Shown here one piece after another: positions 43,323-51,500 of a DNA stretch of 64,000 bases. The stretch lies in the NCBI GenBank assembly GCA_017395105.1, contig JAFPWD010000023.1, positions 1-64,000 on the forward strand, in the 5' to 3' direction. The notes beneath the pieces were generated by a model that worked only from the letters and a program-made list of their open reading frames with translations, searched no databases and was not told the origin of the DNA. A program made the translations under genes and the position numbers. The number at the start of each line of letters is the position of its first letter. Positions within the stretch are counted from its first letter, which is position 1. This DNA comes from Clostridia bacterium. Lineage in GTDB: Bacteria > Bacillota > Clostridia > Christensenellales > CAG-138.

Positions 43323-43865
43323 TTATTCATACCTGTTCGTTATCGTGTATGGGTCGCCGCAGTTCAGGCTTCCTCTCAGCTTCGCCTTGGCGGCGTTATA
43401 CATCGAAAGATAGATATTGCCGCCTCCCTGCGTGGAAACGTCGCCGCCCATGCGCTCCCTTCCCACAACGTAGCTGACGATCAGCGGATGCACCGCCTCG
43501 GGAAGCTCGCTTATATCCGTTGCCGAGCGAAGCTCCTTCGGCGCGAAGCGGTAGGTTATCCTCGCCCTTTCGTTATAGGGCAGAAAGAGCCTGTCGGGGC
43601 TGTCCCCCATGCGAAACGGCACTCTTTTGCCGAGCTGCTCCACATACTCAACGCGAAGGCAGCTTCTTGATAGCGCCGAAAGCTCCGCCACGCCGTCAAC
43701 CGGCTCCACCTCGTCCGTCCTTTTCAGCGCAAGCGTTAGGGCAAGATCGTTCTGCGCATCGTTTGCAAACGCCGCGAACCTCGTTCTATACACCTCCACG
43801 GTCTGCATATCGTGTGCGCGGTCGAGCTGTGCAAGTGCGGAAACTATGATATCGTTCAAAGTCAT
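43323..43865 (-). CDS. phage head-to-tail adaptor (P22 gp4-like)
   Basis: The 180-residue helical protein starts MTLNDIIVSALAQLDRAHDM and has RTRFAAFANDAQNDLALTL, a pattern of head-tail connector or gp4-like adaptors that bind under the portal. A beta part (RITYRFAPKELRS) and LPEAVHPLIVSYVVGRERMG follow. Size agrees with P22 gp4 (166). It directly precedes the gp10-like gene and follows a 69-residue protein. A portal gene, its expected partner, is missing from the window. Confidence 0.6.
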   Translation of the reverse strand: MTLNDIIVSALAQLDRAHDMQTVEVYRTRFAAFANDAQNDLALTLALKRTDEVEPVDGVAELSALSRSCLRVEYVEQLGKRVPFRMGDSPDRLFLPYNERARITYRFAPKELRSATDISELPEAVHPLIVSYVVGRERMGGDVSTQGGGNIYLSMYNAAKAKLRGSLNCGDPYTITNRYE

Positions 43866-43884
43866 ATTCGCTCCTCCTCTCGGT

Positions 43885-44094
43885 TTAAAGCTTCATTCCT
43901 TCGGCACGGCTGAATGATGCAAGCCTCGATTCGCTCTTGAGCCTCTCCGTCTGCCTTCGTCTGTAGAGCTCGGCTACCTCGTGCGGCACCTCAACCTTCA
44001 CGCCGCGCTCTATGCGATAGTTCACAGAGTTTATGCAGCACTCAAACGGCGCACCGCTCCCGTTCTTTTCGATAATGATGGTTTCCGTTTTCAT
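43885..44094 (-). CDS. small virion-cluster protein
   Basis: At 69 residues, it begins MKTETIIIEKNGSGAPFECC and contains INSVNYRIERGVKVEVPHEVAELYRRRQ. The INxxxYxIxRGVxVxVPxxVAE pattern is common in short phage proteins encoded between capsid and connector genes. GAAAGGAG precedes the start. It is separated from the capsid end of the cluster by the EamA gene. Confidence 0.6.
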   Translation of the reverse strand: MKTETIIIEKNGSGAPFECCINSVNYRIERGVKVEVPHEVAELYRRRQTERLKSESRLASFSRAEGMKL

Positions 44095-44285
44095 TTTGCT
44101 CTCCTTTCGCCCGAGTGGGGCTTTATATCATTGAATAGGGAATGGTTCTGATGGAAATTTCCGTGCTTCTTCTTCGTTTTTCGGCTCGTGCGCCGCTCCG
44201 CTGCTTTTCATGCCCAAATGCCGCTCGACAAATCCGCTCAAATGTTGTAATATAGGGATGCAGTTTTCCGAAAGGACTTACCCAA

Positions 44286-45323
44286 ATGGATACGAATAAA
44301 GCCTCAAGCAAAGCTTACGCAAGCACGGGCGGAAAAAAGCGTTCAAAGGGCGGCAGCGCCTTTCTTGGCGTGCTCTTCGTGGTGCTCGCCTCCGCCTGCT
44401 ACGGCATAACGCCGATACTTTCAAACGCAGCCCTGCGCGGCGGCTTCCCAAAGGACTTCGTTCTGCGCGTTTTCGGCAGCGGCAGCTTCGCTTCATCGCT
44501 GATCGCCTCCCCCGCCCGCGCCGTCAGCAACGAAACGCTCGTTGCCCTCTGCATGGGCATCGCCTGCGTTATCTCGTTTTTAAATGCGCTTACGGGCGGC
44601 AAAAAGCTTACCGTGAGCGGAAAGCAGTTCTTCCATCTCTCCACGCTCGGCGGCGGGGCTTTGGCGGCAACGCTGCTGCTCATCACCTACGCCTATCTCT
44701 ATATCCCCGCGGGAATGACGATAGTTATAAACTTCACCTATCCCGTGTTCGTTCTGCTCGCGGGCATGCTCTTTTTTAGGGAAAAGGCGAGCTCCGCGCT
44801 GTTCACCTCGCTGCTTTTCGCCATAGTCGGAATCGCGCTCATCTCAAGCGCATCCTTCTCGGGCAAGGTGGAGCTTATCGGCATTCTGCTTGCGCTCGCT
44901 TCGGGCATAGCCTACGCCGTTTACTTCCTCGCAGGGAAGAATTCGAGCTATGCGCACCTCGATTCCGCGGTTTCAAACTTCTATATCACCGGCGCCGCAT
45001 CGCTTCTTAGCTTCATAGTTGCCGTTGCCACCAAGCGCATAGGCATACCGACCGATCCCGTAATGTGGCTGCTGCTCTTGCTCGAAGCCGCGTTCGGCTA
45101 TATCCTCGGGCTGCGCCTTCTGCTTGCGGGCATACGCATCCTCGGCTCTGCTCCCGCCGCCGCGCTCAACACGCTCGAGCCCGTTTTCGCCTCCATCACA
45201 AGCATGCTCGTTTTCGGCGAAGCGATCGGGCTTTTGAAGGGCGTTGGCATCGCGCTGGTGCTTCTCGGTGCGCTCATAAGCATACTTGCGCTTCGCTCAA
45301 AGCCGCGCAAAGCAAAAGCATAA
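44286..45323 (+). CDS. EamA/DMT-family transporter inside the virion-type cluster
   Basis: The 345-residue protein has a basic N-terminal tail and about ten membrane helices in two EamA repeats (GVLFVVLASACYGITPILSNAA; LALASGIAYAVYFLAGKNSS; ALNTLEPVFASITSMLVFGE). Substrate is unknown. It is on the plus strand while all virion-type genes around it are on the minus strand, and it ends 2 bp from the endolysin stop. GAAAGGAC precedes the ATG. It could have been inserted into the cluster or be a cargo gene. Nothing marks it as phage-like. Confidence 0.88.
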   Translation: MDTNKASSKAYASTGGKKRSKGGSAFLGVLFVVLASACYGITPILSNAALRGGFPKDFVLRVFGSGSFASSLIASPARAVSNETLVALCMGIACVISFLNALTGGKKLTVSGKQFFHLSTLGGGALAATLLLITYAYLYIPAGMTIVINFTYPVFVLLAGMLFFREKASSALFTSLLFAIVGIALISSASFSGKVELIGILLALASGIAYAVYFLAGKNSSYAHLDSAVSNFYITGAASLLSFIVAVATKRIGIPTDPVMWLLLLLEAAFGYILGLRLLLAGIRILGSAPAAALNTLEPVFASITSMLVFGEAIGLLKGVGIALVLLGALISILALRSKPRKAKA

Positions 45324-45325
45324 GG

Positions 45326-46081
45326 CTATTTCAGCCTTGCAAGATGAGTTTTTGAAAACTCCTTCACCGCGCTCAAGGTGAATTCACCGCAAACTCCGTC
45401 CGCATCGCCTGCGAAATAACCAAGCGCATTCAGCGCCTGCTGAAGCATTTTAACGGCTTCACCCCGCACTCTCGGCTTCTGAAGGCTCAGTACGATCTGC
45501 TCATCGTAGCAGTTTTCATCGTATATGAGCCTTCTCGTGCATAAGCCGCGATGCGTCCACGGGCGCTCCGAAAGCTTCGTCACACAAACGCCGAAGGCTA
45601 TGCCCCGCGCCTCCACAACGAGCGGCTCGCCGCCGAGCTGACCGCAGATGAAGCCCGTGTGCATCATCCGCTCCTCGCTGTCCATTATAAAAACCGCCTC
45701 GCCTATCGCATAGGGGCGCTTCACCGTGCCGATCCTTCCCTTTTCGGTGCACCATGCGCTGTAGCAGTAGTTCGGCGTGGCCTCCATGCCCGTGTAGGCC
45801 GTCAAAAGCCCCTGACTGTCGCAGGCATGCACCCTTTTTCTGGCGAAATTGGTCGTAACGTGGTCGAATCGCTCCCTCGTCCACCCGAAGAGCTTATAAA
45901 AGTTCTCATATTTCGCTTCGATAAGCTCATCCGTCACCTGCTCCCCCTTCATACCGGGCAGGTATTCCCATTCCTCCGTGCCGCACTCCTCGATATCCAG
46001 CGGCAGCTTCGCTCCGAGAGGTATGCTTTCAAGCTTTGCGTGCGAGAGCGCGAAGCGAATAAAATCCAATGCGTTCTTCAT
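45326..46081 (-). CDS. NlpC/P60 endolysin-like amidase with peptidoglycan-binding domain
   Basis: At 251 residues, the catalytic part has VHACDSQGLLTAY near residue 88 (nucleophile Cys in a variant of DCSGL) and MMHTGFICGQLGGEPLVVEARGIAFGV (catalytic His and EARG segment). LSERPWTHRG follows; the combination is characteristic of phage NlpC/P60 endolysins. The C-terminal 50 residues (LQQALNALGYFAGDADGVCGEFTLSAVKEF) are a peptidoglycan-binding repeat of the PG_binding_1 type. It would cut cell-wall stem peptides. No signal peptide is present, as usual for holin-released endolysins, but no holin gene was seen. Confidence 0.75.
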   Translation of the reverse strand: MKNALDFIRFALSHAKLESIPLGAKLPLDIEECGTEEWEYLPGMKGEQVTDELIEAKYENFYKLFGWTRERFDHVTTNFARKRVHACDSQGLLTAYTGMEATPNYCYSAWCTEKGRIGTVKRPYAIGEAVFIMDSEERMMHTGFICGQLGGEPLVVEARGIAFGVCVTKLSERPWTHRGLCTRRLIYDENCYDEQIVLSLQKPRVRGEAVKMLQQALNALGYFAGDADGVCGEFTLSAVKEFSKTHLARLK

Positions 46082-46205
46082 TTTTTAAAACTCCTTATCC
46101 TTAGTTAAAATCATTTCAAATTCGCCTTTCGGCAAGCGTATTTCCTTCTTCGCGCCCGTTTCGGGGCGGAAAAGCCCGCCCCGATCCCGGTTCACAGTAA
46201 AAGCA

Positions 46206-47420
46206 TCAGTTGGTCGTGTTCACGTTCCAATTTCTTCCCGGCGTTTGGCCCGAGCTCGTGCCCCCGCCGCCCGAGTAATTCGGATCGAACGCCGCTCGCA
46301 GCCGCTCGTACTGCGCCGAAGAAAGATTCCTTCTCAGCTCCTCGCGTATCGCCGTCCAGTACGATGAATTGCTGTTGAAAACGTTGCTTCGGTCGCTCGA
46401 GGAGAGCGTATTCAGATACACCGTATAATTATAGTAATTGGAATCGCTGCCCGTGCCGGTGTCCGTATACCCTGCTGCGCCGCCCGTGTTTCCGCCCGCA
46501 CCCAGCTTGTCCACCTTGGGCTTTCCGCTCTGTCCGCCGCTCTGTCCGCCGCTCTGTCCGCCGCTGCCGCCCGAGCTGCCCGAGCTGCCCGAGCTGCCCG
46601 CGCCCGATGCTTCGCGCATGGCGCGTTCAAACTCCTGCTGCTGACGGAGGCGCTCCATCTCGTAGGCGCGCCTGAGCCTCTCCTGCTCCGCCTCGAATTC
46701 CTGCTGACGGCGCAGGCGCTCGTTTTCGTATGCCTGCTGCTGAAGCTGGCGCTGCATCTCAAGCTCGTGCTGACGGTTTATCTCCGCAAACTGCGCCTGT
46801 ATGCTCGCAAGCTCGTTCGAGGCGTTGTAAAGGTACTCGGCGAGCGTTGAATTATAGCTCGTTTCCATAGCGGCGATGTCGTTTGCGATGTCGTCGTGTT
46901 CGCGGTTCTTCATGCTTGAAAGATAGCTCGAGGAGCCCATGCCGCGCGAGTAGGCATCCGCATCCAGCTCCGCCATAACGGTTTCGCCGTACCTCTGTCT
47001 GCCCGCTATCGCCGCATCCACAGAGGGGCGCAGAAACGCCGAAAGCTGATTATAAAGCTCATCGAGCGTGGGTAGCGCCATATCTATGCCGTAGCTGTGC
47101 AGAGCGGAGATAAGGCGGCTGTAATAGTCCTCGAAGCTGCCCGCATCGTAGCCGCCTGTTGGCGCAGCATCGCCGCCTTCGCCGCCCTTCGGTTGGTGAT
47201 GCCCGCCTCCCGAGCTCATGTGCTGAGCGGATGCCTCGCCGCTTTGGGAGCTTTGCGCCTGTGCATCGAAGAAGCCGCCGTTTGCAGAGCCTCCCGAGGC
47301 CGTGTTCACGCCGCCCCCTCCCATCTCGGAATACTGAGGGCGTATCGGTTTAACGTCGTATTCGCCCCTCTTTTTCGATTCGGGGCGCACCCTTCCGCTT
47401 GTAAAGAAAAACTTTGCCAT
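46206..47420 (-). CDS. Gln/Glu/Arg coiled-coil protein of the virion-type cluster
   Basis: From ATG 47420 the protein has 404 residues. It starts MAKFFFTSGRVRPESKKRGE. Residues 35-100 are Gly/Ser/Gln-rich, 105-190 are helical, and 190-270 form a strongly charged coiled coil (QRQLQQQAYENERLRRQQEF). A Gly/Ser linker with GSSGSSGSSGG and SGGQSGGQSGGQ follows, then a C-terminal part (ALNTL-like helices and YWTAIREELRRNL). The coiled coil with disordered linkers could be an internal or scaffold-type virion component. It lies between the endolysin and capsid genes. No family is recognised. Confidence 0.6.
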   Translation of the reverse strand: MAKFFFTSGRVRPESKKRGEYDVKPIRPQYSEMGGGGVNTASGGSANGGFFDAQAQSSQSGEASAQHMSSGGGHHQPKGGEGGDAAPTGGYDAGSFEDYYSRLISALHSYGIDMALPTLDELYNQLSAFLRPSVDAAIAGRQRYGETVMAELDADAYSRGMGSSSYLSSMKNREHDDIANDIAAMETSYNSTLAEYLYNASNELASIQAQFAEINRQHELEMQRQLQQQAYENERLRRQQEFEAEQERLRRAYEMERLRQQQEFERAMREASGAGSSGSSGSSGGSGGQSGGQSGGQSGKPKVDKLGAGGNTGGAAGYTDTGTGSDSNYYNYTVYLNTLSSSDRSNVFNSNSSYWTAIREELRRNLSSAQYERLRAAFDPNYSGGGGTSSGQTPGRNWNVNTTN

Positions 47421-47515
47421 TCTATCCCCCGTTTCTGATCCTATCCTGCCATTTCCCGGGCGGGAAGCGCAATGATTGCCCCCGCCCGATTCGTATCCGC
47501 TCAAAGCTTTTCAGC

Positions 47516-48733
47516 TCAGGAAACGGTGTGCTCGATACGCACGAGCCACAGATCGTTGAGGATCGCGGCGGTGTACGCGGTCACCTTTGCGCCGACGGTC
47601 GCGCGCTGATCGAGGGGATCGGCGGTGCCGCTCGAGCCGTGAGGCTTAACAATAAGCTGAACCGCGCCCTTGCCCTCAACGTCCACAACGCCGTAGGCAT
47701 CCCTGCCGAAAACGATGGTGCCGTGAACGTCCCTTGCGCGGTTGGTATCCGCCGCGCGTTCGCCCGCATCGTCGCTCCAAACCGCATCGTCCGCGCTGAG
47801 GCTCGCGGTCTCGGTGAGATACACGGTGCGGGTCTCGGGATCGTAGGTGGTGTCGGCGGCGAGGGTGTACTCGGCTTCGCCGATGCAGAGCTTGTTACCC
47901 GGGATCGAAAGGTAAGCAAGCTCCTCCTCGGTGGGCTCGTTCTTAAGAACGAAGGTCTTGCTTTCGCTGGTATCCTCGTCAACGTAGTTGCGAACGGTTT
48001 GGGAAAACACCTTCGCCTCGGTGCTCTCAACGAATACAACGCCGTAGAGCCTGCCGATCTCGCCGCTGTAGATCGCCTCGGAGTTCTGATAGGTGGAAAC
48101 GTTCTTCCACATCTCGTCGTTCTGAAGATCATAGGTCGCCTCGGGCGAGCAGATGCAAACAAAGTGCGGCTGCCTTCCGTTCTCGCTGAAGGGGCGCGCC
48201 TTGTTCTTTTTAAGGGTGCGCACGGCCTTTCTGATCTCGGTGGTGGTCAGCTTATCGTTTGCGCCGAGCTGGCTTCTTGCGGTCTTGCCGCCTGCATACT
48301 GAACGTTGCTGCCGTTTGAGACCGCATCGCGGGTGACCCACTCCACCACGGTGCCGAGCTGCTCGCCGAGAAGCTCGGCGGAGTCGTTGATGACCTGATC
48401 GTATGCGGTCAGATCGAGAAGATCCGTGACCTCCACGTATGCGCCGTACTGCTTGACCTCGGCCTCGACCTCGGTCTGCGAGAGGGTCTGACCCAGCGGG
48501 GTAACGCCTTCAACGAGGCCCTGCACCGCCCTTGCGGGATCGAAAAGGTTCCAGCGGCGGAAGTTGACGTACTTGCCGTTGTTGCGCGGGATGGATCGCT
48601 TCTGACCGAACTCCTGATAAACAAGGCGTGTCTTGGCGCTCTCAAGAAGCTGCCTGTCGTAAAACTTGGAGGGGAATTTGACCGCCCTGCTCGCGGTGGT
48701 GTTGATATAGGTTCTTGAAGTATCGTTAGGCAT
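47516..48733 (-). CDS. N4-gp56-family major capsid protein
   Basis: At 405 residues, it carries characteristic segments of this HK97-fold capsid family: INTTASRAVKFPSKFYDRQLLESAKTRLVYQEFG, IPRNNGKYVNFRRWNLF, LVEGVTPLGQTLSQTEVEAEVKQYGAYVEVTDLLDLTA and LGEQLGTVVEWVTRDAV. The C-terminal part includes YGVVDVEGKGAVQLIV and AYTAAILNDLWLVRIEH. The frame is full length with no frameshifts, so the capsid protein looks functional. GAAAGGAAA precedes the start. It follows the scaffold-like gene by 45 bp, the usual scaffold-capsid order. Confidence 0.85.
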   Translation of the reverse strand: MPNDTSRTYINTTASRAVKFPSKFYDRQLLESAKTRLVYQEFGQKRSIPRNNGKYVNFRRWNLFDPARAVQGLVEGVTPLGQTLSQTEVEAEVKQYGAYVEVTDLLDLTAYDQVINDSAELLGEQLGTVVEWVTRDAVSNGSNVQYAGGKTARSQLGANDKLTTTEIRKAVRTLKKNKARPFSENGRQPHFVCICSPEATYDLQNDEMWKNVSTYQNSEAIYSGEIGRLYGVVFVESTEAKVFSQTVRNYVDEDTSESKTFVLKNEPTEEELAYLSIPGNKLCIGEAEYTLAADTTYDPETRTVYLTETASLSADDAVWSDDAGERAADTNRARDVHGTIVFGRDAYGVVDVEGKGAVQLIVKPHGSSGTADPLDQRATVGAKVTAYTAAILNDLWLVRIEHTVS

Positions 48734-48777
48734 GTTTATTTTTCCTTTCTTTTGATCGTAGTGTTCATGCTCCGCGC

Positions 48778-49266
48778 TTACAGGCGGATCCTTCTGCCGT
48801 CCATGCTCGCGCGCTCAAGCTGCTTTTTGAGTCTGCGGAACTGCTCCGCGCTCATGCTCTCGTAGTCCGCCCTCGGTGCCTCGAAAAGCCCGCCGCGAAT
48901 CGGAGCGGGAAGCCTGCCCCCATGCCTTTCGCCGCGAGCCCCGCTCATGGGGGCATCTTCAATGGGCTCGTTTTCCCCGGCGTTTTCCTCGGAGTAGTCT
49001 TCACCGTTCTCGGCCTGGTTTTCGGCCGCGCCGCGAGTATCCGCACCGTTCCACATTGCGATGATCCTTTCTGCGGCCTCGCGCTCGTCCATGCCCTCGG
49101 GAAGGTTCAGCCTTGCGAGGAAGGCCGCGCCGAGCCTTGCAAGATGCCCGTCATCCTCCCCGTTCGCGCCGCCATGTTCGCCGCCGTTCTCGTGCTCCGC
49201 TTCCCCGACCTTTTTATCGAGGATGCCGTCGATAAGCTCCGCGATGCTCCTTCGTTTCTTCATCAT
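48778..49266 (-). CDS. scaffold-like acidic protein
   Basis: At 162 residues, it has a basic start (MMKKRRSIAELIDGILDKKV), then a Glu/Gly/Asn-rich acidic middle (EHENGGEHGGANGEDDG), then helices and a basic C-terminus (FRRLKKQLERASMDGRRIRL). Acidic helical proteins ending in a basic helix immediately before a capsid gene are typical scaffolding proteins, which leave the shell during maturation. Function is assigned by composition and position only. It is the first gene of the cluster, behind a promoter and terminator-leader. Confidence 0.6.
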   Translation of the reverse strand: MMKKRRSIAELIDGILDKKVGEAEHENGGEHGGANGEDDGHLARLGAAFLARLNLPEGMDEREAAERIIAMWNGADTRGAAENQAENGEDYSEENAGENEPIEDAPMSGARGERHGGRLPAPIRGGLFEAPRADYESMSAEQFRRLKKQLERASMDGRRIRL

Positions 49267-49348
49267 CTTCGCCTGTTCCTTTCAGTTTCGCTCAGATGGC
49301 ATACGCCGCGCCGACCTTCCCCGCAGTGTTTTATCGATTAAAGAGCCG

Positions 49349-49404
49349 AAAACAAAAAGCGCCGTGGGCCTACCCTAAAGCCCAAGTCGCTCTTTTAGCG
49401 GCGC
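49349..49404 (-). terminator. terminator in the capsid operon leader
   Basis: Minus-strand GCGCCG (49404-49399) pairs with CGGCGC (49364-49359). An inner TGGGC/GCCCA stem lies between, and TTTTTGTTTT follows directly. It lies between the promoter at 49502-49530 and the first gene, so it acts before the cluster. Its 5' arm overlaps the end of a 24-codon open frame. Confidence 0.7.
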
Positions 49405-49449
49405 ATATACCGATAGAGACCTTTCGCTTTCTATGATAAAAAGCTTCAA
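49375..49449 (-). CDS. possible 24-residue leader peptide before the capsid cluster
   Basis: A TTG start (49449-49447) follows GGAGGGG by 5 bp. The peptide begins MKLFIIESERSLSVYAPLKE and its TAG stop (49377-49375) lies inside the terminator hairpin. Such placement could let ribosomes alter hairpin formation. There is no codon run suggesting amino-acid sensing. Moderate to low confidence. Confidence 0.35.
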   Translation of the reverse strand: MKLFIIESERSLSVYAPLKERLGL

Positions 49450-49501
49450 AGGATCCCCTCCCGACGGAAAGAGCGGCGCCAACGCATCCCCATCTATTTC
49501 C

Positions 49502-49530
49502 ATTATACCATGCCCGCCCTCAAAAGTCAA
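49502..49530 (-). promoter_or_regulatory. promoter of the virion-type cluster
   Basis: Minus-strand TTGACT (49530-49525), 17-bp spacer, perfect TATAAT (49507-49502). Transcription would start near 49495, giving a leader of about 230 nt before the scaffold-like gene. No repressor gene or clear operator palindrome is close by. Confidence 0.75.
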
Positions 49531-49637
49531 CCGTTAAGAGATTTATTTTTGTTTTTTCTCCTTTTGAGCGTGTCATGTGGTTTAAATTCCCCTTCCCTTG
49601 GTTCTCATCGGCAAGCTTTTGCAGGTTTAAAATATAA

Positions 49638-49689
49638 TCCGACAAATAAACTCGGAATTATTGACTAATTCCTATCGTTGTGGTATGAT
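49638..49689 (+). promoter_or_regulatory. iscR promoter and possible autoregulatory operator
   Basis: TTGACT (49661-49666), 17-bp spacer, TATGAT (49684-49689). Immediately upstream is the inverted repeat TCCGA-N9-TCGGA (49638-49656), placed where an Rrf2-family regulator could bind. The messenger leader is then about 170 nt and includes the direct repeats at 49771-49845. Confidence 0.55.
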
Positions 49690-49770
49690 TTAGGCAAAGA
49701 AAGCAAAACTAACAGGTGAACGGCAAAGCGCGAATACGCGAATAATTCTCGGATATCCCCTCAGCGGATA

Positions 49771-49845
49771 TCACCCTCAACTATTCACTATTCACCCTCA
49801 ACTATTCACTATTCACCCTTCACTATTCACTCTTCATCATTCACC
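49771..49845. repeat. tandem ATTCACTATTCACC-type repeats
   Basis: Several imperfect tandem copies of CTATTCACTATTCACCCT lie in the iscR leader. The same motif, inverted, occurs at 34217-34240. It looks like a simple dispersed repeat of this genome. No coding potential. Confidence 0.8.
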
Positions 49846-49866
49846 AACAACAAGGGGGTGTGGAAT

Positions 49867-50304
49867 ATGAAGCTCAGCACCAAGGGGCGCTACGGTCTCA
49901 AGGCAATGGTCGATCTTGCCACCGAATACGATTCGGACGGCAAGCTCTCCATAGCGCAGCTCTCCGAGCGGCAGGGGATCAGCTATTCCTATCTCGAGCA
50001 GCTCATATCGCTTCTCAAGAAATCGCATCTCGTAAGCGCGAGCCGTGGTGCGGCGGGCGGATACAAGCTCGCAAGGCCGCCCGAGGATATCACCGTGGGC
50101 GAAGTATTAAAGGCGCTTGAGGGCAGCACTGCGCTTGTTGAGTGCGTGGACACCTGCGGAACGGACTGCGAAAACGTTTGCTCCTGCGCGGCGCGTCCAC
50201 TTTGGCTCAAGCTGCAGCAGCGCATCGACTCCGTGCTCGAATCCACCACCATTCGCGATATGGCGATCGACTATATAACTCAAAAGGAAAGGAACCTTGA
50301 TTAA
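49867..50304 (+). CDS. iscR: Rrf2-family Fe-S regulator IscR
   Basis: The 145-residue protein starts MKLSTKGRYGLKAMVDLATE, the Rrf2 opening. The helix-turn-helix includes SIAQLSERQGISYSYLEQLIS and the wing RGAAGGYKLARPPEDITVGEVLKALEG. Five Cys residues at 93, 97, 101, 105 and 107 (CVDTCGTDCENVCSCAARP) exceed the three normally needed to bind a [2Fe-2S] cluster. It probably represses the downstream nifS-nifU genes when Fe-S supply is adequate. ATG 49867 is chosen for the conserved start and AAGGGGGTG upstream. nifS starts 2 bp after its stop. Confidence 0.92.
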   Translation: MKLSTKGRYGLKAMVDLATEYDSDGKLSIAQLSERQGISYSYLEQLISLLKKSHLVSASRGAAGGYKLARPPEDITVGEVLKALEGSTALVECVDTCGTDCENVCSCAARPLWLKLQQRIDSVLESTTIRDMAIDYITQKERNLD

Positions 50305-50305
50305 A

Positions 50306-51469
50306 ATGAAAAGGGTCTATATGGATAATGCGGCAACGACCGCTCTTAAAAAAGAAGTTCTCGATGCGATGATGCCGTATCTGACCGATATCTACGGCAA
50401 CCCTTCAAGCCTGCACACCTTCGGGCAGGAGGCGCATAAGGCGGTCGAAAACGCCCGCCATCAGGTCGCCAAGGCGATAAACGCTGCGGACGATAAGGAG
50501 ATAATCTTCACCGGCTGCGGCACCGAATCGGACAACATGGTGCTTCTCGGCATCGCTCAGCGCTATTCTAAGAAGGGCAAGCACATCATCACCTCCGCCG
50601 TTGAGCATCATGCGGTGCTCTACACCTGCGAGCGCCTTGAAAAGATGGGCTATGAAGTGACCTATCTTCCGGTCGATGAATACGGCATGGTCACCGCCGC
50701 GCAGGTCAGCGAGGCGATAAGACCCGACACGATCCTCGTTTCGATCATGTTCGGAAACAACGAGGTCGGCACCATTATGCCCATTAAGCGCATCGGCGAA
50801 GTCTGCCGCGAAAAGGGCGTTTTTTTCCACACCGATGCGGTACAAGCGGTCGGCCATATTCATATAGACGTTCAGGATATGAATATCGACCTGCTCTCCC
50901 TCTCCGCGCATAAGTTCCACGGCCCCAAGGGCGTTGGTGCGCTGTACGTAAAAAAGGGCATAGTCGTTCCCGCTCTGCTCACCGGCGGCGCACAGGAGCG
51001 CAATAAGCGCGCGGGCACCGAGAACGTTGCGGGCATAGTCGGCCTTGGCAAGGCGATCGAGCTTGCCTGCTCCGCTATCGACGAAACAAGCGCAATGATG
51101 ACCCATCTTCGCGATAAGCTCATGACGGGCATCGCGGGCAGCATCCCCGAGGTGAAGCTCAACGGCCACCCCACCGAGCGCCTGCCCGGCAACGTCAATT
51201 TCTCCATAAAATACATCGAGGGCGAATCCATTCTGCTTATGCTCGATATAAACGGCATTGCGGCATCCAGCGGCTCCGCCTGCACGAGCGGCTCGCTCGA
51301 TCCCTCGCACGTGCTTCTTGCTATGGGTCTGCCGCACGAGATCGCGCACGGCTCGCTGCGCCTCACGCTTGGCGACGACACCACCGAAGAGGAGGTCGAT
51401 TACGTTCTCGAGGTGCTGCCCAAGGTCGTTGAAAGGCTTCGCAAGATGAGCCCGCTGTACAAAGGATAA
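50306..51469 (+). CDS. nifS: cysteine desulfurase
   Basis: The 387-residue PLP enzyme of the NifS/IscS family starts MKRVYMDNAATTALKKEVLDAM. PLP-binding Lys is in DLLSLSAHKFHGPKGVGALYV; the persulfide Cys is in GIAASSGSACTSGSLDPSHVL, and other conserved parts include FTGCGTESDNMVLLG and RAGTENVAGIVGLGKA. It removes sulfur from cysteine for Fe-S assembly on the scaffold encoded next. AAGGAAAGGA precedes ATG 50306, which overlaps none of iscR (stop 50304). Confidence 0.95.
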   Translation: MKRVYMDNAATTALKKEVLDAMMPYLTDIYGNPSSLHTFGQEAHKAVENARHQVAKAINAADDKEIIFTGCGTESDNMVLLGIAQRYSKKGKHIITSAVEHHAVLYTCERLEKMGYEVTYLPVDEYGMVTAAQVSEAIRPDTILVSIMFGNNEVGTIMPIKRIGEVCREKGVFFHTDAVQAVGHIHIDVQDMNIDLLSLSAHKFHGPKGVGALYVKKGIVVPALLTGGAQERNKRAGTENVAGIVGLGKAIELACSAIDETSAMMTHLRDKLMTGIAGSIPEVKLNGHPTERLPGNVNFSIKYIEGESILLMLDINGIAASSGSACTSGSLDPSHVLLAMGLPHEIAHGSLRLTLGDDTTEEEVDYVLEVLPKVVERLRKMSPLYKG

Positions 51470-51500
51470 ATTCAAGAAGATTCCCAAGGAGGATAAAAAT

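Noticed and set aside
41381..49401. Short match between a CRISPR spacer and the capsid region (CCAAGTCGCT at 49382-49391)
   Set aside because: Only ten bases match, as expected by chance; no spacer targets the cluster convincingly.
49349..49449. T-box riboswitch-like AGGGT-GG motif in the capsid operon leader
   Set aside because: The AGGGTAGGCCCACGG string only loosely resembles a T-box core; no specifier loop or stem I was found, and the downstream genes are not amino-acid related.
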